Source: Bacteroidales bacterium
Lineage (GTDB): Bacteria; Bacteroidota; Bacteroidia; Bacteroidales; JAADGE01
NCBI GenBank assembly: GCA_021108035.1
Contig: JAIORQ010000098.1
Span: forward strand, 62,001-126,000
DNA: 64,000 bases
Direction of reading: 5' to 3'
Part shown: in pieces, positions 58,834 to 64,000 of the stretch
Numbering within the stretch: the first letter of the stretch is position 1
How the letters are laid out: each line of letters starts with the position of its first letter
Notes under the pieces: model-generated
Told to the model about the DNA's origin: nothing
The model's input: the letters and a program-made list of their open reading frames with translations, nothing else
Databases searched by the model: none
Position numbers and translations under genes: made by a program

Positions 58834-61263
58834 ATGATGTTAAAGCAATTATTTTTCAGTGTATTCTTCAGTTTGATATTTGTGAATTCTTATTCGCAAG
58901 ATTATACCGTAAACGGAACGGTTAAAGATCAAAAAACAAATGATCCTGTTATAGGTGCAGCAGTTTTTCAGTTATATCGAACAGACAACGGTACAGCAAC
59001 TGATACGGCAGGTTTCTTCAGTTTAAGTTTTTCAAGAAAGAATGTATTAATAAAAGTTGCATTCATAGGTTATAAAGATACAATTTTAGAGATGTCTTTA
59101 ATTAGTGATACGACTCTGACAGTTTTCCTAAAGTCTGAAACAGAAATTGAAGAAGTTGAAATTGAAGATGATGAGATTTTTTGGAAACCGGATGATAAAG
59201 GTATTAAAGGATTATCAAAAGAAATAAAAGCGGAACTTGCTGATGTTGAGGAAGATATTAAAGCTGAAGATGTCATTATACCTCTTATCTCAAAATATGA
59301 AAAACCCGGTAGTCTTAAAGATATATATTTAAGAAACGGACAAGGATATAATCAGGATTTAATATTTTTGGACGGTGCAAAAATCTACAGATCAAATCTA
59401 ATGTTTGATTTTCTGCCTTTTATTAATGATGAATCTATAAAAGATTTTGATCATTATTACGGGAATTATCCGGCAAGATTCAGCGGGCAAATGTCTTCAA
59501 TATTGGATATTGCCGTAAAGGAAGGAAGTTTTAAGAAATATTCAGCTAATATTAACTTAAATTTTGCAGGTGTGGGAATATCTACAGAAGGGCCTGTATT
59601 ATTTGACAAATCATCTTTTTTTATTTCGGCAAGGAAAAGTTATTTTAATAATTCTTATTCAAAATTATTTATGACAGATTATACTGCAGGAAATGAATAT
59701 TGGGCACAACCGGCATTTTTTGATCTTAATTTTAAATACACACATAAATTAACAGAGAATGATAAAGTGTATTTCAGCTTTTTTACAAATAAAAATGATT
59801 TAAAAACAGAAGTTCATAATGAATATGAAGATTCAATAGTTTATTCATATACAAAAAAAATGAATGACGGATATACAAATACAGCAATGACATTAAACTT
59901 TGAACATGTTTTTTCGCCCGATTTGATTTTGGATGCTTCATTAATATTCTCTCGTTATAATTTAAAAAATACCATATCAGGTGATTCTATGGGTTTGTTA
60001 AATTCTGATCGTGCATTTATCAACAGATACAATGCCGAATATATTTCCGGAAATGAGGACTATGTTTTGAAAATGTGTGTCAATTATAATCCACATCCGG
60101 AACATCATATGAAATTAGGCGGAAGTGTTATTAATCATCATTTTCGTCCTGTTAAAGCAGAATTAACCATTAATGATTTTGAACATTCTGTAAATATTGA
60201 TACAAGTTGGAATGCAGAAGCGAGCAATGCTCAAGAATATATTATTTATGCAGAAGATAATTTCTCTGTAAATGATGTTTTTTTCATGAATGCAGGAGTT
60301 CACTTTTCAGCATTTAATTCAAACGGACAAGCTTTTTATTCCGTACAACCGCGACTGTATGCAGAATATAAATTGTTTAGAGACCTTTCTTTTAATGCTT
60401 CTTATGCAAATTATAAGCAATATATTCATTATTCGGCAAATCATTCAACCGGTTTAAGTTCTGATATTTTTATACCTGCAAGTTCTGATTTATTACCTGT
60501 TGTTACAAACAGATTTGCAGCAGGTGTTGATTTTAAATTGCCTTTTAATATTTTTATTAAGGCTGATGCTTTTTATGATAATTCGTCAAATTTGCTTGAA
60601 TATAAAGACGGATACAGCTTTTTTGATTATCCCGGAACAGAAATATTAACAGGAATGAATTTATCCGAAAGAGTTGAGTCGGTAAAATCTAATTCATACG
60701 GTATCAGAGTTTTACTGAATAAAAGCTATGAAAATTTGAGACTGAATATTGGTCATACCATAACAAATAACGACAGGCAATTCGTGAATATTAATTTTGG
60801 TGAAACTTTTCAATACAGGTATAGTAACAGACATGATTTTAAATTGAATTTAAGTTATATCATAAGTGAGAATTTCAATATATTTATGAATTGGATGTAT
60901 CGTTCAGGAAATTATATTACAGTTAATAAACAATCGTATATTCCGTATAATTATAACAGCGGAACTCTCGAAACCGAAAATAATAATATTACAATTTATA
61001 CTTTGGACGGAGAGTTAACACAATCATTAGGTTTCAGAAATGATTATCAACTTCCTGCTTATCATCGACTTGATGTAGGTGCAAATTATAATATAGAAAA
61101 TCACACTTTCGGCATTCATATTTATAATCTTTATAACAAAAGAAATCCGGATTTTATTGATTTTAAAAACAGTGTATTTTCAGAATCCGGAAATGACAGT
61201 TTGATTAAATATTCTGTTATGCCTTTTTTCCCTACTGTAAGTTATTCATACAGGTTTAATTAA
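58834..61263 (+). CDS. TonB-dependent receptor with carboxypeptidase-regulatory-like domain
   Basis: About 809 residues from the ATG at 58834 (the frame has an upstream TTG at 58795 with a non-signal N-terminus). Signal peptide (cleavage near FVNSYSQDY), beta-sandwich domain (about 25-105; TDTAGFFSLSF), then a plug-like domain (about 165-235; LKDIYLRNGQGYNQDLIFLD, SGQMSSILDIAVKEGS) and an aromatic-rich barrel ending in YRFN. It lacks a SusD neighbour. The acidic linker EEVEIEDDEIFWKPDDKG may be the TonB-interaction or spacer region. Ligand unknown. Confidence 0.88.
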   Translation: MMLKQLFFSVFFSLIFVNSYSQDYTVNGTVKDQKTNDPVIGAAVFQLYRTDNGTATDTAGFFSLSFSRKNVLIKVAFIGYKDTILEMSLISDTTLTVFLKSETEIEEVEIEDDEIFWKPDDKGIKGLSKEIKAELADVEEDIKAEDVIIPLISKYEKPGSLKDIYLRNGQGYNQDLIFLDGAKIYRSNLMFDFLPFINDESIKDFDHYYGNYPARFSGQMSSILDIAVKEGSFKKYSANINLNFAGVGISTEGPVLFDKSSFFISARKSYFNNSYSKLFMTDYTAGNEYWAQPAFFDLNFKYTHKLTENDKVYFSFFTNKNDLKTEVHNEYEDSIVYSYTKKMNDGYTNTAMTLNFEHVFSPDLILDASLIFSRYNLKNTISGDSMGLLNSDRAFINRYNAEYISGNEDYVLKMCVNYNPHPEHHMKLGGSVINHHFRPVKAELTINDFEHSVNIDTSWNAEASNAQEYIIYAEDNFSVNDVFFMNAGVHFSAFNSNGQAFYSVQPRLYAEYKLFRDLSFNASYANYKQYIHYSANHSTGLSSDIFIPASSDLLPVVTNRFAAGVDFKLPFNIFIKADAFYDNSSNLLEYKDGYSFFDYPGTEILTGMNLSERVESVKSNSYGIRVLLNKSYENLRLNIGHTITNNDRQFVNINFGETFQYRYSNRHDFKLNLSYIISENFNIFMNWMYRSGNYITVNKQSYIPYNYNSGTLETENNNITIYTLDGELTQSLGFRNDYQLPAYHRLDVGANYNIENHTFGIHIYNLYNKRNPDFIDFKNSVFSESGNDSLIKYSVMPFFPTVSYSYRFN

Positions 61264-61269
61264 AGTTAG

Positions 61270-61385
61270 TCCATAAAGTCTCGGTGTGGTTTAGTTTATT
61301 ATGCTCTACAATAGTTAAATAACTTATATATAATTAATTAAAGAATCCTCGCCGAGTCTTTTTTCAAAAATATCGACTTTATGGA
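61270..61385. repeat. Palindromic intergenic element F
   Basis: TCCATAAAGTC (61270-61280) is inverted at 61375-61385 (GACTTTATGGA). A second inverted pair AGTCTCGGTG and CTCGCCGAGTC lies inside. It begins six bases after the receptor stop. Confidence 0.5.
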
Positions 61386-61445
61386 TAAACACTAATTTTT
61401 GCAACTATTCTCACAAAAAGTATGTATTAATTCATATACTTTTTG

Positions 61446-61453
61446 TATTTTTG
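61446..61453 (+). promoter_or_regulatory. -7 box of the large T9SS protein gene
   Basis: TATTTTTG, 24 bases before the ATG at 61478, with a weak TATG at the -33 position (61421). Confidence 0.5.
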
Positions 61454-61477
61454 TTAAAACAACTTAAACTTATTACT

Positions 61478-64000
61478 ATGAAAATTTTTAAATTTACTTT
61501 ATTGCTGATTTTCTTGTTTTTTATAAAAGTAAATTTTTCTCAAGGGCTTTATCGTTGGGATAACTCATCAGAAGGAGACTGGAATACAGCTTCAAACTGG
61601 GAATTTGTGTCAGGAACTCCAAACGGAAACGGATATCCCGAGGCAAATGATGATGCAATATTTACAGAAGATGATATTACTGTATTTCTCCCCCCCTTAG
61701 CAAACAATGCTCAAGTTGCGTCTGTCAATATTTTAAATGGTTCTGATATATATTTCGAGAACGGTTACATAAATGTTCTGGAAAACTTTGTAGTTTCTGA
61801 TAATTCGATAATACATTTGATTTCTGTTAATAATGCAGTAATTTTTATTAATGATACTGCTGATATATATGGTCTTGTAGAAGCCGGGAATTTCAGTGGT
61901 ATAGCACCACAAGGTACTAATGCAGATATTCTTTTTCATGAAGGTTCAATCTATATTGCAGGAACAGATTTAGATCATCCTTTTCAATACATTACTACTC
62001 TTCCAAATACTGTTACATTTGAAAACGGTTCTACATACAGGCATTACGGCGGGACTTCTCCTGTGGGTGATGATCCGAATGATGTAGTAAATTTTGATCC
62101 TGAAAGTAATTATGAAATTTATGTAGAAGATCATAGTTTGTTATTGTTTTCCGGAAATACATTCGGGAATATTAGTGTGCATACATCTGAAGATATCATT
62201 AACGACGGTACCGCTGCAATACCTTCTGTTTTTATTTTTAACACATTAACAACCGTTGATAAAGGATTTTCTTTTATTGGCACACTGCATGATGCTGTTG
62301 AAATTACCGGCAACTTAATTAATGCATCAGGTGGTGATATTATTATAACTGCCGGCGATTATATTACATTCTCAAATAACGACGGACCTGTTATTTTACA
62401 AGGAAATAATAATATTAATTTCAGTTTAAATGAAAGTGCCGATTTCAATTTTATTGAATCCGGAACCGAACTGATATTAGAGACTGATATTAATATTGAT
62501 GTTATTCCGGGTGATACAGCATATTATGAAGTTAACGGAATTATTGATTGTGATGATTTTAATATTATTCCGAGTCCCGGTGCTTATCTTACTCTTGAAG
62601 AAAATTCTGTTTTAAAAACCGCTCATTCCGGCGGTGTAACAGGCAGTATTCCAAATATTGAAATTATGTCCGGTGCAAAAATAGAATATAATAGAACAGA
62701 AGGGAACCAGGTTACTGGTTTAACGGACATTTCAAACAGCTTTTATCTTTCCGAAATGAAAATATACAATCCTTACACAGTAACTTTAGACAATAAAGTT
62801 GAAGTTTATATCTTGAATTTAAATAACGGTAATTTTAATATTGATGATGAAACATTAATAATAAACGGTCATATTGATTACGGTGAAGGTATTTTGTCAG
62901 GTAATTCTGAAAATTCACGTCTTGAAATTATCAGTACTGACGGATTAGGTTTTGAACTGCGAACATCATTAGACTTAAATGATTTGGTAATAGACGGGAC
63001 TGATATTTTATTATCCGGAGACGGTACATTAACCATAGATCATTCTCTTGAATTAAACTACGGAAGATTAAATATTAACAATTCAACTCTTAAATTTGGT
63101 GATAATGCTGTAATATCTTCTGTTAATAACAGCAGCAGTTATATTATTGCCGAAAATGAAGGTTTCGTTAAAAAAGTTTTTTCTCTGAATGGTGATGAAG
63201 CCATTCCCATAGGAACATCGGATTTTTATTCAGAAGTAACAATTATTCCTGACAGTAATATTGAATATTATATAAATGTATTTGACTCTGTATATTCTAA
63301 CGGCAGAGACGGGCAACAATATACATATGATATGTTAAATATGACATGGAATATAAATTCTGTTACTGATACAGATGCAAAACTTGAAATATACTGGGAT
63401 AACACATCAAATATAAAATTATCGGGTTTTGATGATGATAATGCTTTTATCAGTTATTTCAACAATAATACAAGAACTTGGGATAATCAACCTGCATTAA
63501 GTTTTTCGATTTCATCAACTCCGCCTTTAACAGGAATATATCGAAATATAAATAATAACGGTTTGTATTGTGTTGCATCATCCATAGTTAATAATGAACC
63601 GGTTGCCGAAGATCAAGTGTTTATCGTTCCGGAACACAGCCCTAACGGTACAATTGTAGGTACAATAGAAGTAAGTGATCCCGATCCGGGTCAAGTATTA
63701 ACTGTTAATTTAATAACCGGTTCGGATATCAACCCGTTTGGTTTAAATGATGATTTTACAATTACAGTAAGAAATACTGAACTTCTCGAGCGATCAAACT
63801 TCCCTTTTGAATACGATCTCGAAGTGTGTGATAATGCAAAAGATGCTATGCATACTCCTTTTCATATTACTGTTAATTTTGAAGAGGTTTATGATGAATT
63901 AGTAATAGCAAATTATCTTTCCCCGAATCATGATAATTTGAATGATACATGGAAGATAAAAGGTATAGAACCCTGTAATATTGACGTGTTTATTTACAGC
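61478..64000 (+). CDS. Large secreted adhesin-like protein with CHU_C/T9SS type B C-terminus (partial)
   Basis: The frame runs from the ATG at 61478 through the window end, 841 codons. A signal peptide (cleavage near KVNFSQGL) is followed by a long beta-helix-like repeat region rich in N, D, I and T (for example GNLINASGGDIIITAGDYI; LNLNNGNFNIDDETLIING), then a cadherin-like segment (VGTIEVSDPDPGQVLTVNLI). The last visible residues, NYLSPNHDNLNDTWKIKGIE, start a gliding motility-associated CHU_C/type B sorting domain. Probably a surface or extracellular matrix protein exported by T9SS. The 3' end lies outside. Confidence 0.88.
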   Translation, partial: MKIFKFTLLLIFLFFIKVNFSQGLYRWDNSSEGDWNTASNWEFVSGTPNGNGYPEANDDAIFTEDDITVFLPPLANNAQVASVNILNGSDIYFENGYINVLENFVVSDNSIIHLISVNNAVIFINDTADIYGLVEAGNFSGIAPQGTNADILFHEGSIYIAGTDLDHPFQYITTLPNTVTFENGSTYRHYGGTSPVGDDPNDVVNFDPESNYEIYVEDHSLLLFSGNTFGNISVHTSEDIINDGTAAIPSVFIFNTLTTVDKGFSFIGTLHDAVEITGNLINASGGDIIITAGDYITFSNNDGPVILQGNNNINFSLNESADFNFIESGTELILETDINIDVIPGDTAYYEVNGIIDCDDFNIIPSPGAYLTLEENSVLKTAHSGGVTGSIPNIEIMSGAKIEYNRTEGNQVTGLTDISNSFYLSEMKIYNPYTVTLDNKVEVYILNLNNGNFNIDDETLIINGHIDYGEGILSGNSENSRLEIISTDGLGFELRTSLDLNDLVIDGTDILLSGDGTLTIDHSLELNYGRLNINNSTLKFGDNAVISSVNNSSSYIIAENEGFVKKVFSLNGDEAIPIGTSDFYSEVTIIPDSNIEYYINVFDSVYSNGRDGQQYTYDMLNMTWNINSVTDTDAKLEIYWDNTSNIKLSGFDDDNAFISYFNNNTRTWDNQPALSFSISSTPPLTGIYRNINNNGLYCVASSIVNNEPVAEDQVFIVPEHSPNGTIVGTIEVSDPDPGQVLTVNLITGSDINPFGLNDDFTITVRNTELLERSNFPFEYDLEVCDNAKDAMHTPFHITVNFEEVYDELVIANYLSPNHDNLNDTWKIKGIEPCNIDVFIYS

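Noticed and set aside
1-64000. CRISPR arrays.
   Set aside because: No regularly spaced 20-50-base direct repeats and no cas genes were found.

Overview
The window reads as chromosomal DNA of a member of the Bacteroidota with low G+C content. The main clues are proteins with type IX secretion (T9SS) C-terminal sorting domains, both type A and the gliding/CHU_C-like type B; three TonB-dependent or OMP_b-brl outer-membrane receptors; GIN-domain (DUF2807) and DUF4296 envelope proteins; and repeated matches to the Bacteroidetes promoter TTTG-N19/20-TAnnTTTG with few Shine-Dalgarno sequences. An EFR1-type flavodoxin/ferredoxin, a bacteriohemerythrin, a DUF438/hemerythrin/PAS protein and a PPi-type phosphofructokinase suggest an anaerobe or microaerophile with fermentative metabolism.

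Layout. 1-9.75 kb is ordinary chromosome: the end of a secreted sialidase-like protein, a voltage-gated channel, ComM/YifB, the manganese exporter MntP with an operator-like promoter, an outer-membrane receptor, a DEAD-box helicase and a metallophosphoesterase. 9.79-13.57 kb is a complete IS1595-type element with 22-bp terminal inverted repeats and an apparent 8-bp palindromic target duplication. It carries a DNA methyltransferase fused to a PD-(D/E)XK nuclease-like domain. 13.7-16.6 kb is a GntR/ABC transporter operon with its own operator. 16.6-24.8 kb holds a second receptor, an M16 protease, a GIN lipoprotein, a small membrane protein and a hemerythrin, separated by several different palindromic repeat elements. 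25.1-29.0 kb is acpS, an acyl-adenylating ligase, an acyl carrier protein and kbl, which look like one pathway.

29.1-47.3 kb is a defence island interleaved with core genes. A two-gene restriction-modification cassette lies directly after kbl and is followed by a 141-bp diverged copy of the kbl 3' region. Tandem PPi-type and ATP-type phosphofructokinases and mnmE come next. An AbiE-type toxin-antitoxin pair lies directly after mnmE and is followed by a decayed copy of the mnmE 3' end. Then come a 1326-residue protein read as coiled coil, TPR, Gre-C-like and PIN domains, a HigB/HigA pair whose antitoxin carries an ImmA/IrrE-type protease domain, and a toxin-antitoxin-SecB-like chaperone (TAC) operon. 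The repeated pattern of a defence cassette bracketed by an intact gene and a remnant of that gene's end is the most unusual observation here.

47.3-64 kb returns to core and surface genes: a hydrolase, a cupin plus DUF438 operon, two tandem T9SS-secreted proteins (transglutaminase-like and gingipain-like) with near-identical tails, a SPOR protein, an EFR1 ferredoxin, tRNA-Glu plus rpsT, a 5'-nucleotidase, a TonB-dependent receptor and the start of a large type B T9SS adhesin-like protein cut by the window end.
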